A stretch of 64,000 nt of DNA, from NCBI GenBank assembly GCA_023313575.1, contig JAJTTP010000004.1, forward strand, positions 682,001 through 746,000. Direction: 5' to 3'. The stretch comes from Eutypella sp. D-1. Lineage: Eukaryota; Ascomycota; Sordariomycetes; Xylariales; Diatrypaceae. The position numbers and the translations under genes were made by a program. The notes beneath the pieces were generated by a model, which was not told where the DNA came from, made no database searches, and saw only the letters and a program-made list of their open reading frames with translations. This document shows positions 37,303 to 48,367 of this stretch, in pieces. Numbering within the stretch: the stretch's first letter is position 1; each line of letters starts with the position of its first letter.

Positions 37303-39321
37303 ATGGGGGGAATATATACCCAGCTTCCAGGTGGGATTGAAGAGGTGGACGTTGTTATTGCCGGAGGTGAGGATGGGAGTTCTAGACGAAGGACCTTGGC
37401 AAATGTTCAAGAAGGGATGCTGATGTTACACTGACAGGCGGAACTGCCGGCTGTATCGTAGCCGCAAGGCTCAGTGATGCGGACCCGAACCTGTCCATCC
37501 TAGTGATCGAGGGCGGGCAGAATAATTTCCAAGTTCCCTCGATAATCCACCCTGTGCTCTTCTTCGGAAATCTTCAGCCTGAAAGCAAGAAAGCGCTATT
37601 TTATAAAGCGAAGAAGGAAAAAGCTATCGCTGACAGGGAGCTCGTGGTGCCGGCTGGAGGCGTCCTTGGCGGTGGATCCTCCATCAACATTCTTATGTAT
37701 AGTCGGGCCCAGCGTCATGACTTCGACTCCTGGAACACGCCTGGCTGGTCGGCGGATGATATGGTGCCGTACTGGAAGAAGGTAGATGCGAATGCACTAG
37801 TTGGTGAACTGCGAGAAATAGCCACTGACATAATGGTCTAATGTAGCTTGAGACATATCACGGTCCGGGTGCGAAAGACACCCACGGCTCTGATGGCCCA
37901 ATCGAGATTTCTGGCGGCACCCACTGCGCTATCCGATCTCAGGATGATTTCATAGAGGCTACAGCGAAGGTTGGCTGGCCTGAGTATCCGGACCTTCAGA
38001 ATTTGGATACCAATAACGGGATACAACGCGCGCAACGATTCATCTCCCCGGACGGAGTACGGCAGGATACGGCCCACAAGTATTTACATCCTAGGCTGAA
38101 CGACGGGAAGCATCCGAATCTGCACGTGCTCGTAGAGAACCAAGTAGTCCGAGTACTGTTCGACGAGGAGAAGAGGGTAAGTGGCGTCGAGTTTAGGTCG
38201 AACCCCGATTTCCAAAGCGACGGGGGCTTCCAGAAGGTCAAGGCTCGCAAGATGGTCGTTGTGGCCTGTGGAGCCCTAGCAACCCCTTCTGTGTTGGAAA
38301 GATCCGGCGTTGGAAATCCTGATATTTTGAAGAAAGCCGGTATCGATGTCGTTGCCGATGTACCCGGAGTAGGGGAAGACTACCAAGATCACCACCTGCT
38401 CCAGTACGGCTATAAGACTAGCTTGAATCCTGACGAGACGGTTGACTCTATCATCACGGGCCGCCTCGATCCTGCCTCACTCGTCGCCAACAAGAGCAAA
38501 CTGATTGGCTGGAATGCCCAAGATGTCAGCGCCAAACTCCGGCCGACCGACTCGGATATCGCTGCACTCGGACCCGACTTCCAGGCCGCCTGGAACAAAG
38601 ACTATAAGGACCACCCGGACAAGCCACTGGTGTTGATGTCCTTAGTTAGCTGGTAAGCCGATGTTGCGCAACATGTCCAGCGAAGCAAAACGTCGAGCAC
38701 TCTTCTGACAATTTTCCGTCTAGTTATCCCGGCCCTGCTCCCCCTGGACAGCATGTGATGCTAACAACATTTTCGGTGTACCCTTACTCACGGGGTTCGA
38801 TCCACATCACGGGTCCTAACGCTAGTGACCCAGTCAACTTCAGAACGGGCTTTTTCGCCGACGCCCTAGGCCTCGACATTAAGAAGCACGTGTGGGCGTA
38901 TAAGAAGCAGCGAGAGATTGTCCGACGGATGCGGACGTACCGGGGCGAGATCGTCGGCTCGCACCCGCCCTTTGCGTCGAGTTCCGAGGCCGCCCCCGTC
39001 GAGGGCCTGGATGGTCCTCTCCCCGACGATGTGTCCGACATACGGTATACGCCCGAGGATGATGCCATCCTCGAGCGCTGGCTGCGCGAGAATGTCACCA
39101 CCACCTGGCACTCCCTGGGCACGTGTAAGATGGCACCACACGAGACAGGTGGCGTCGTGGACGCGAACCTTAGCGTCTACGGTGTCCGGGGCCTCAAGGT
39201 CGCGGATCTGAGTATGGCCCCCGAAAATGTCGGCGCTAACACCGCAAATACCGCCATGACCATCGGGGAGAAGGCTGCCGAAATCTTTATTAAGGAATTG
39301 GGGTTGGACACGACAGCATGA
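37303..39321 (+). CDS. GMC oxidoreductase, alcohol-oxidase-like (FAD-dependent), 603 aa
   Basis: Four exons: 37303-37366, 37438-37781, 37847-38652, 38724-39321; introns 71, 65 and 71 bases, phases consistent. The FAD dinucleotide-binding motif is G21-GGTAG-C27. GMC signature 1 is GGVLGGGSSINILMYSRA and signature 2 is GALATPSVLERSGVG. The catalytic pair is H534 (TTWHSLGTCKM) and N577 (VGANTANTAMTIGEKA). Across its length it follows the yeast/fungal alcohol (methanol) oxidase pattern, including EGGQNN, KKLETYHGPGAKDTHGSDGPI and VWAYKKQREI, rather than the glucose oxidase or choline dehydrogenase pattern. It should oxidise a primary alcohol with O2 to aldehyde and H2O2. It is about 60 residues shorter than classical AOX, and its end (GLDTTA) is no peroxisomal targeting signal, so substrate and location may differ. 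Confidence 0.93.
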
Positions 39322-41755
39322 GGGACATAACATGTCCCACACAAACGAGTGCCACAAGGCGGCCATTACAATGGACGTATAGCTCAAGGAATGCACTGTC
39401 GCTTTGCAGCTGAAAGGCACGTTTTGCCTAGGAATGCTGTATCGCATCTAATATATTGGGGAGGCAAAGCATCCATAATGACACCGTTGGGACTACAAGT
39501 AGTGGTAGAATTCCCAGGACAACCCGAACCTCTGTAGATTTCAACTGCCTGGGAAGGTCTCATCTGGTATAATCCCATCAGTAATTCCATGTTGATCTTC
39601 GATGCCTCCAGTCTATCGTAGCCGAAGATGGCTTTCACCTAGACCGGTTAATGGGAGCCGAGGGAACCCCTTCTTGTGGCTTCTTGTCATAACCGATAGT
39701 TTCATTGAAGATTTCTAGTTGATGCTATACATACTCGGGGACGGAATCTGCGCCGATTCGCGGGTGTATCCCAACTAGTTGTTCGCCTCGCCGCCCCGAC
39801 CGACTAGACGACCCAGGCCATTCACTGCAGTTCACTCATACGACTCCATATACAAGGATAGCTCTAAGTAAAACCGTGATGGAGTTACCAATGAATCGTA
39901 CTCGCCTCCTCTCTAGCTCTGCTCAATTTGATCTTATATGCCAATCTTCAACTACCTAATGCGAATTTATGTTCACCATACAGAAGACTACAAAAATAGC
40001 AGTTCATCTTACGGCATTTGCGCTCTAAAATGTTCTGTTTGGCTCGCCTGATATCATCGGCTAACAGATTTAACCATGGGACACGGCCGAGAGGCAGGAG
40101 CCTGTTGATACCCTAGCATCGACGGTGGCAGACTAGCGATCCTATGGTCTTATTCCTTCGCCTAGCTGTTCTCGGCTTTTACAGACAATCTAGAGTGAGG
40201 AAGCAGAAATGAATGATGATACGAACCGCAGATACAGAGATAGCTAGCGAGGAAACGTATCTTGTTTGATTTGATACTGGTTCTTTGCGGCGATCTTAAA
40301 ATCTCTTTAACTGGTGATTTATTGCAGCAGGGGTTTCAGAGCAAGTGATGCGACGTTCATGCACTATAATAGACGTCTGATATTGGACTAGTTCATTATG
40401 TGATTTCATTAGTGAGCTTCATGCTTTTCAAAAATCAGTTCATCTTCGCGTCGAAAACTCGGCTTGTCTTCTCCTCTACCCCAGTGATGGAGGGCCGGAG
40501 AAAAAGGGGTGACCCCTGTTCGATCACCCCACATTTGGATCCGTCGCGACATACCCGGCTTCTTGGTCCACTGACGATCTCCTGCGTGAAATGGCTGCCA
40601 AAGCGCGCCGGATGGTTACCTGTAGTATGTATTACCTGTGCGCAATGGGCAGAACGGATCCTACCCGGTCAGCCGGTACAGATTACGCTGCACCTGCATA
40701 GGCAAGGTGGCAGACAGGCCTCCTTGTCGCCCAACCTAAGATCGGCGATTTGATGCCCAGCGATGTATAGTACCTGGGATATAACATCAATTTTTCAGTT
40801 CTCGGGTTTTCCCCAGATCTCCGGTGGCAGATCGATCTGGGAATAGAGAACATTGACTTGATCCTTCCTAAATGCGACGCTGTCAACACCAAAGGGATCA
40901 ATGAGCCCGTTTGCCCATTTACCTCGCGCTGAATGATGTACCGAGCCTGTGAGCAAGCACGTTTAGCAAGCAAGAGGCGGGCGAGTATCCATGGCCAGAA
41001 CGTCCTCGGAAGTGTCTGCACATCATCCGAGATGCGCAACCCCACTGGAAGTTCCCGGTGATGTTTGTTCGGTGCGCGCCGCATGAGCGCGATTGCTGTT
41101 GAATAGTTCCTAACACCCGGATTCAGCTGAGCTGATCGTGAACTCATCTACCCAGCTGCTTAACTGAGTAAAGGTGGCCTGTTCGGTCATCGCTAGTGAG
41201 ATTCGGACATCTGGTATTCCAAGACTTTTAGGGTAATACATAAACCGGCTAACGTACACGGGAGTCCAGTTGGAACCTCGATGGGAGTCGATGGCCGCTT
41301 TGGAACATCTCCCAACAGAGTGAGTCGAGTTTTCTAGGCTCAAGTAGGGGTTCCCCTTGTATCGGTAACTGGTGCTGTTAGCTAATTAGGTATTAATCAT
41401 GTTAGTAATTATAGGCAAGAAAAAAAGTCATTAGTATGAATGAGGTTACAAGCGGCGCTATAGAAGATGTCCGGTGCCTGGACTAGGGGCACAGAGACGA
41501 ACACACAGACAAAGGTACACATACTCCCCATGCCCATTGCTCTCCACACATCTTGGCTTCTCGCCTGGAGCATCGCATTCCTTTCTTTGAGATCGATTTC
41601 CACAGTTTTTATAAGATGTCCCACCGCCTGGCCCGACCCGAATTTTCGGTAACATCTAGTTCTCTACCCTGTTCTTATCATTGTTGTTGTGCTGCTGCTT
41701 TCCGGCATGTGCGCCAGGGTCCTGCCATCCCATCCCCAGTGATAGGTAGGCAGCC
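39322..41755. other. intergenic stretch between oxidase and receptor genes
   Basis: 2.4 kb in which no gene can be supported. The longest frames (minus strand, 40683-41147 and 41110-41343) overlap in different frames and match no family I know. The segment may be a decayed gene or non-coding DNA. Confidence 0.45.
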
Positions 41756-43557
41756 ATGGACTCCTCCGAGGTGGACAGCTCTCTTTCAGAGTCGCTCGTC
41801 GTGAGCGGCGCTGTATTACTAGGGATCACGGCCTTCGCCGTCATCGTGCGGGCCTGGGCCCGATTATACGTGGTGCGGGTGTTATTGCTTGACGATGGTA
41901 CGTATACAAGTTCCAAGTTCGATCTGAGTTAAAAATCATAGGAAATCCTGTTCTGACTGGAGACGTATAGCTCTAATAATTCTCGGCTGGGTATGGCCTT
42001 CTTTGCATACCGTCACCCCCCTAATTGCATCGCGAGTCTCCTAACAGATATCCAGCTATTGTCGGTATCTATGTGTATATTAGTGATAGTAGGTAGGTTT
42101 GAATGGCATACACCTTGGCCTTAAGTTTGTCCTGTTTACAAGCCGTGATATAGCGTCGCAACATGGCCTCGGCCGTAATAAGAAAAACGTGAGCGAAGAG
42201 GACTACACGATATACCTCAGAGTATGCAGGAATTCTGATTCGACGCCGCAACCGAACCTGGCCTCGTGCTGACACTCTCCTAGCTCCAAATAGCATCGTC
42301 CTGCTCCTACAGCATGGGGGTCGCGGCTGCGAAGGCGTCCTTCGCCGTCCTGTACTTGAGGGTATTCCCGGAAAACAAGCTGTTAATCCTAAACAAGTTC
42401 ATCGTGGTTTTCGTCTTTTGCCAGGCCTTAGAAGAAGTCTTGATCGTCGTCTTCAAGTGCAGCCCTGTCTCTAAGTCCTGGCATCCTGAGCTTGATGGTA
42501 GATGTCTCAGCCTCGTACCTTTATGGTGGTGTACAGTGAGCAAGCTCCTCCCTTTGATGAACCAGTGGTCTTTTCGTCGGGTGTGACTATTACTCACTAT
42601 GATATTCGCGTGTTAGTTCGTCTTCAATCTTACGACCGACTTGATCCTGTTCGCCCAGCCGATTCCGTCCGTGTGGAAACTTCAAATGCCCTTGGCGAAG
42701 AGAGTTGGCATCATTGCCATGCTTTCGCTCGGTCTACTGTAGGGATTAAGCCTCTCTTCTTACCAAGCGACTTCCACTAATCCAATGGTTAGGGTAACCG
42801 CGATATCTATCATTCGCATCACGTATGTGACGAATATAGGCTACGACGATACATGTACGCCCGCCCTTTATCCTCTCTTTGATTCATCGCAACTTGACGA
42901 CCTTCTAACCCGTCCATAGATGACTTGGCAGAACCTCTGCTTTGGAGCGAGGTAGAGCTCTGTGCTCTAATTATCTGCTCGTGTATTCCGTCGCTCCGAC
43001 AACTCGCAGCGAGGGTGCCGGGTCTAAATAGCCTACTCGGCTTATCGTCAGCCAAGGCGTCCCGCGACACGTACACGAACATCGGTGGCGGTGGGTGGTC
43101 GATCCAGCTGAAGCGGCGCCGGGACCGCCGGGAGTACGTACGGCCATCTGAGGGCGAGGGGTCGCTTTCGAATAACTCTAGACGAGAACGCACGTTCGGC
43201 GGTATAAAGCCCGCGACGCCGTACGGCGCCTCGAGCCGCGTCGAGGTAGAGGCCCTGGACGGCCTGAGCGAGCACGGGAGCACCGACCGGATCTTCCCGG
43301 CCCCTGGGAGGAACGGCGATGGGGACAGTAATAGACACAGCGATGAAAATGGAGGCGGTGGCATTATTGTCACGCACGAGTTCAAGAGCGAAATCGTGAC
43401 TCAGGCCTCGCCGGAGGCGGCAGCGGTCCACGGGGAGGCATCAGCGCATAACCACAACGGCATAGAGCAGGTGCCGCCGAGTCACAATGTAACCAATATA
43501 GAAGCCACGTCGCCTAGGTTAAAGCCTAGAAGCGATTCCAACTGGCTTAATCGATAA
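41756..43557 (+). CDS. PTH11-like seven-helix membrane receptor (fungal rhodopsin domain), 446 aa
   Basis: Eight exons: 41756-41897, 41971-41990, 42056-42092, 42154-42221, 42284-42535, 42617-42738, 42793-42854, 42920-43557. Introns are 54-81 bases with good branch sites, and all phases agree up to the TAA at 43555-43557. Family marks in order: first helix and RLYVVRVLLLDDALIILGW, QHGLGRNKK (the YGLGRH-like site), KASFAVLYLRVFPENK, the Cys pair region CSPVSKSWHPELDGRC, NLTTDLILFAQPIPSVWKLQ, SIIRITYVTNIGYDDT and LAEPLLWSEVELCALIICSC. The long Gly/Ser/Asp-rich tail of about 180 residues is cytosolic by family topology. No CFEM domain precedes the helices. PTH11-like proteins sense surface or chemical cues at the plasma membrane; the ligand is unknown. 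Acceptor 42055 (CCAG) was preferred over 42047 because only it keeps the frame. Confidence 0.9.
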
Positions 43558-44450
43558 AACAATTATGCTTAGCATCCAGGCCCCTTTGTAAACAAATGTC
43601 CAGGTTCATGGACATGCTGACATGGAGTGAATAGGACTACTGTGATCCTGGGGACTTTCTTCGGCTCAGGCTTGATAGAAGAGCAGAAATTGCATGATGT
43701 CGTCTTCTAGCGGCGACCTCACGAGGATTCGACACCGGCTCACACTGCACAGTAGTTGTCTCCGCTTAGTTGAAGCTGGGAGATAAACCCTAGGATTTAT
43801 TTGATAGGGAAAACCCAGCTCCAGGGATATGAACCAGATATGTAATGCATCATATCAGACGTTCTATTATTCTTTTCCGAGTCCTTGCTGCATGTCAAAG
43901 GGGTTAAAAGTGGTGTATAGGTGGATAAAGTGGTACCTGGATACCCTTAGCAAGCCTTAGGTAGGTTCCCGTTATCTTGAAGTGGTTGCATGCCGAATAA
44001 GCGGGGTAATATAACTAAATAACCTGGAAGTATTAGACAGAGTAACTATCTGATAACTGAATATCGTGATATCCATGTCAGCCGTGGATATCGATGATAC
44101 CTTACCAGATACGTAATATCTATCCATCTCTGTCCAACAACAACTTCATGACTCTTCCTTGCCCGACTATATACGAACCAAAAAACACCAACATCTAATC
44201 CTAAAACCACGACCACCTCCTCGAACTGCAAGATGCAGTAAACGATCAGCAATCAATCGCATTGAGGTACCGGCACTCCAACACTACAAATAACGATCGC
44301 AAAAGCGACCCGCCCTTCCCGTGATGGTATAACATCCATCGACCCAAAAGCCGCGAAGGCGCCGTTGAACCACCACATTCATTTATAGTCCATCCACCGA
44401 TCCACCTTCCACTGCCCACCGTTCGCCATATTCGCCATCTATTGCTCACC
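43558..44450. other. intergenic: receptor 3' flank and SEC6 promoter region
   Basis: No gene is seen. The final 350 bases before the SEC6 ATG are rich in A and C, as in many fungal leaders. No TATA box is evident, as usual for constitutive genes. Confidence 0.6.
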
Positions 44451-46697
44451 ATGGACGCGCCACCGGTGAAGCTCTCGGAGCTTCTGCGACACCCCGATGA
44501 CCTCGATAAGATACCCGCGATGAAGCTGGAATTCACGCGCAAGAAGAATGCTGTCGATTCACAACTACGCGGTGGACTGCGCGAGCAACTCGAGACCACC
44601 CAAGCCGGTATGAACGGTTTAACCGACGGGCAGAAGACTGTTCAGGCTATCAAGGACGAGATGATGAAGATTGATCAACTCTGCTCCGAGTCACAGAATA
44701 TGATAAAAGATTTCGCCAGCATCAACCTTGTCTCCCAGGCTCACCGGAACTTTGGCGCCGTTGAGGCTATGGTCGAGAACCTAGAGACCTTCAATACTCG
44801 CCTTAATAGGGTCGAGAATATGCTCAGGGAGGACGACGTGGATAAGGAGATGATGCCTAACCTGCTGGCTGTCCATTACGAGTTGACCCAGCTGCGGAAC
44901 ATCCGAGACGATGCTATGGAACAAATAACCCGAGCCGAGGATCAGAGCTTGCAGTCTACCTTAGAGGATTACTTCTCACGGTTAGATGACGCCATTTCCT
45001 GGTTCGACGAACACATAGGTCTCATTGCCCTCAACGTCGTAAATCTGGTAGTGGCCGACAACGTTGGACTCGTCGTACGTCTTGCCGTCATCGTTGAGGC
45101 AGAGGAGAAAAGCGACCAAAGGGTGGAGGCCCTACAGGAAGCGCTGAAGGATCATAGGGAGATGGCCTTCCGATTTCAGAGTATAACAGACGGTGCCAGA
45201 CGGGTGCGAGGGTACAAGCAGAAGTTTTTGGAAGCAATCGCTATTAACGCCAAAGGCCAGTTTGCTGAGGTACGAGGGGAGTTCTTGGATGACCCGACGG
45301 TCTTGGACAAGCAGTTGAAGTTCGTGTTCAACGATCTCAATGCTGTCAAGCAGGGCATGGTGCCTCTGATGCCCAAGAAGTGGAAGATCCTCAGGACTTT
45401 CGCCGACGTGTACCACAAGCTGATGCATGACTTCCTGACGGAGCTGATCGAGGACGCGGAAACCACTTCTGCGCACACCCTAGAGATCGTCAACTACCCG
45501 GAGAAGTACTACAAGCGAATGAAGCGGTTCGGCTTCCTCGAGTCCGAGCTGAAACCCCACGTCATCGATAACCGGGAACAGGAGCTGGTGCGGGACTTCC
45601 AGCAACTTATCATCAAATTCCTCGACGAGTGGATCGAGCGCATCTTCGCTCAGGAGCAACGCGATTTCGCCGACCGCAACGTTGAAGGATCCAACCTCGA
45701 CCAGGACGAGTACGGCTACTTCCGCACTAAGCACCTGGTCGACATGTGGCGCATGTTGCGGGAACAGGTCGATGCCGCTGGAAACTCCCAGAGGACGGAT
45801 GTGGCCGAAGGCGTCATTGACGCTATGTTCCTTCGCCTCCGCGGCCGGCAGCAGTCGTTGCAGAAGATGCTGCAGGAGGAGGCCGAGAAGTACGAGTCCG
45901 GAGCACTGCCTGAGCTCGAAGGCTTCCAACCACTGCAGGATTGGCTGATCGCGACGGCCAACGATCAGATGGCGTGCATTGATGACAACGAGGAGGAAGG
46001 CAAGTTGGGCTACCTGTCGAGTTTCAAGCAGAAGTACGAGCCGCTGGTATCACCACAGTATCTGGAGAGAGCCGAGGCGGAGATAGAAGCGCTGCGCGAC
46101 GGCTACGTCGACCTGAGCACGTGGTGTCTTAACAAGTTCGTCAAGCTGGTCATCGCGGTGGACTTCGCGAGCGTGATGCCAACCTTTTTCACGCCTCGAT
46201 GGTACGAGACGACAGCGATGCGGCAGATGATCGTGACGTTCGAGGAGTACGTCAACGACTACCAGCAGGTCCTGCACCACTCACTGGTGGAGATCTTCAC
46301 GGAGATCTTCGCCGACGAGCTGCTCGCGCGCTACCTGATGAGCGTGCGAAACCGGGGCGCAAAGCTGCGGCGCACCGACCCCTTCAGCGATAAGGTCTTC
46401 GACGACATCTCGACCGCCTTCGAGTTCTTCAACACCCTGCCCAACCCGGACTCCATCAAGCAGACTTGGCGTGTCGCCGAGTGGTTCCTCAAGCTGCTCC
46501 AGGAGCCCCGCGAGTCCGTCCCCGACGTCTTCGCCGGCTTCAAGTCCCTCTACTGGGACCTCCAGATCACCTGGGTCGAGGCCGTCCTCCGCTCCCGCGA
46601 CGACTTCGAGCGCAGCATGCTCAACGCCGTCAAGGCCCGCGCCGCCCAGATGGACGTCGTCCGCGGCCCTGAGACTATCATGGGTAAAGTCAAGTGA
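44451..46697 (+). CDS. SEC6: exocyst complex component Sec6, 748 aa
   Basis: A single exon from ATG 44451 (MDAPPVKLSELLRHPDDLDKI) to TGA at 46695-46697. An upstream in-frame TTG is not used, because the ATG matches the expected start. The N-terminal part is helical, with coiled-coil character (residues about 20-130). The Sec6 family C-terminal helical rods follow from about residue 180 to the end, with marks such as PLMPKKWKILRTFADVYHK, FLDEWIERIFAQEQRDF, YLSSFKQKYEPLVSP and LPNPDSIKQTWRVAEWFLK. Length is normal for fungal Sec6. The protein is a subunit of the octameric exocyst that tethers secretory vesicles at the plasma membrane, in fungi mainly at hyphal tips and septa. It heads a run of core genes that continues to the right edge. 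Confidence 0.95.
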   Translation: MDAPPVKLSELLRHPDDLDKIPAMKLEFTRKKNAVDSQLRGGLREQLETTQAGMNGLTDGQKTVQAIKDEMMKIDQLCSESQNMIKDFASINLVSQAHRNFGAVEAMVENLETFNTRLNRVENMLREDDVDKEMMPNLLAVHYELTQLRNIRDDAMEQITRAEDQSLQSTLEDYFSRLDDAISWFDEHIGLIALNVVNLVVADNVGLVVRLAVIVEAEEKSDQRVEALQEALKDHREMAFRFQSITDGARRVRGYKQKFLEAIAINAKGQFAEVRGEFLDDPTVLDKQLKFVFNDLNAVKQGMVPLMPKKWKILRTFADVYHKLMHDFLTELIEDAETTSAHTLEIVNYPEKYYKRMKRFGFLESELKPHVIDNREQELVRDFQQLIIKFLDEWIERIFAQEQRDFADRNVEGSNLDQDEYGYFRTKHLVDMWRMLREQVDAAGNSQRTDVAEGVIDAMFLRLRGRQQSLQKMLQEEAEKYESGALPELEGFQPLQDWLIATANDQMACIDDNEEEGKLGYLSSFKQKYEPLVSPQYLERAEAEIEALRDGYVDLSTWCLNKFVKLVIAVDFASVMPTFFTPRWYETTAMRQMIVTFEEYVNDYQQVLHHSLVEIFTEIFADELLARYLMSVRNRGAKLRRTDPFSDKVFDDISTAFEFFNTLPNPDSIKQTWRVAEWFLKLLQEPRESVPDVFAGFKSLYWDLQITWVEAVLRSRDDFERSMLNAVKARAAQMDVVRGPETIMGKVK

Positions 46698-47710
46698 GGG
46701 AGGTCTTTCGAGGAAGCTATCATTATCATTACCAATAACACCACCGCCGCCACCACTACTACTACGACTGCAACTACGACTACCAGTAATATTATGTAAC
46801 ACTGAGCAGATGAGATGGATACACACACACACACTGCATGCTTCAACCTAGGATGACGGGATACCTATCATAGACGGGAAATGGGCTGCATCGTCGAGAA
46901 AGAAGAACAGGCATTTATATCCTGGACGCTTTTGCGCCGCGTGGCTTATCCACATATACACGGAGCCGCGCGCAAAGAAGCCAAGCTGGTCGGGAATACT
47001 TACGGGGAGGGCGTTTTATCGTGTGTCCCATTAGAAAGAGAAACTACGAAGTGCATGATGGGAAAGGCGTTCGTGATCATTATTCAATAACAACAATTTA
47101 ACGAAATTATTAACCCGGTGTTTTTTTGAAACCCCTTCTTTGTTGAATAGTACAGTACGTATTAACCTGCTGCTAATTCCTTGCGGCACTGGAAATAATC
47201 CACATCCCCGTATGCACAACGCGACGTAATTTTCCCTATTTGCGCCTCGTAGCAGCCGCGCCAGACATCATAACGCCTACTATTCGAGAAATAGCCAAGG
47301 CAATATCTGGGTTCCGGAAAATAAGGAGAGTATGGATGTCCAGAGTGCTGTATGAGTTACATAGGCAGGGACCCCTGCACCCAAAAAAAATAGGCTACAC
47401 AAATAGGTAATAGATAAAGTGGCCATCAGACACTAGGAAAAGATTTGGGGACAGTATTGAAGAAAAGAGGTGCGCTCTTTCCTATATGAAACTGATGTAA
47501 AGCTCTTATGATGATACATTCCACGGCCGTGAACGATGATGCCGTTCGGTAGTTCTAATATGCTAGAATGCGCGCCAACATCGTCTCGCTGTGGCCTTTC
47601 TCTCACTGCATACTGCCATCGGGCGTCGTGAGAGCAACAGGCCCTACGGGCTGCCGTACTGGATCCAGGCGTGTTGAAGTTCGCCCCCCCCCCCCCCGCC
47701 TCCCTCGTTT
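46698..47710. other. convergent 3' intergenic region between SEC6 and PSF3
   Basis: 1.0 kb holding the two 3' flanks. It contains ACC/ACT-type trinucleotide repeats just after SEC6 (about 46738-46790), a short (AC)n run near 46822-46836 and a C14 run. No gene is recognised. Confidence 0.6.
47684..47697 (+). repeat. C14 homopolymer (G14 in the PSF3 3' flank)
   Basis: Fourteen consecutive C residues end 13 bases before the PSF3 stop codon position on the plus strand, so the PSF3 transcript would carry G14 in its 3' UTR. Confidence 0.9.
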
Positions 47711-48367
47711 TCACCTCTTCACATTGTCCATCCACTCCTTGATATTCTTGGTGCTCTCGTGAGCCCTACGGAAGAGCCTGCGCTCCCACTCGTCAAGGCC
47801 GCGCAGGAACTCCTCGCCAGCGCCGAGGCCCACGTCGTCAGCGGCGCCGGACTTGCGGGCGTGGAGGGCGACGTCGGTGGCGCGGGCGACGAAGGTGCGG
47901 CGGAGGACGGCGCAGATCTCGCGCTCCTCGAACAGGTCCAGCATGCGGACGCCGAGGCCGTAGAAGTTGTGCGACTGGTCGCGCAGCGGCACGGCCCGCG
48001 GGTCCGCCTTCAACGCCGACATCACCTCCCCCGACAGCGACGCCGGCAGGTTCAGCGTCACGAACGACTTCGCGTCCTCCTGCGTACTCCCCGGCGTCCG
48101 GTTCGCCAGCGCCAGCAGCTCCGCCAGCCACAGCGGCAGGCCCACCGACGCGCCGGCTTTTAGAGGCTGCGACGGGTTGTTGTCGAGGTAGCCGAGTTCG
48201 GGGACGTCGATCTCGAATTTGCAGGGGACTTTCTTTTAATTTTTTACGAGTTGGGTTAGTTATTGCTATTTTATTTTTTTCAAAAACGCTATTATCTATG
48301 TGCTCGGGAGACTTGGCTGGCTTACCTCGGAGTCCGTGAGGATAGCGTCTATATCGTAGTAGGACAT
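47711..48367 (-). CDS. PSF3: GINS complex subunit Psf3, 187 aa
   Basis: Two exons on the minus strand: 48367-48326 (14 codons, MSYYDIDAILTDSE) and 48232-47711, with a 93-base intron whose acceptor precedes KVPCKFEIDVPELGYLD. The order of motifs is that of Psf3: short N-terminal B domain, then LPLWLAELLA, KSFVTLNLPASLS, the FYGLGVRMLDLF helix and a long C-terminal helical domain ending near IKEWMDNVKR. GINS (Sld5, Psf1-3) joins Cdc45 and Mcm2-7 to form the CMG replicative helicase in the nucleus. Length is normal. The short first exon is easily missed because the second exon also starts an open frame. The gene is divergent from the superoxide dismutase gene across about 1 kb. Confidence 0.95.

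Noticed and set aside
40683..41343. Two overlapping minus-strand frames (154 and 77 codons) that could be parts of a gene
   Set aside because: They are in different frames, no intron joins them convincingly, and neither matches a family I know. A decayed gene cannot be excluded.
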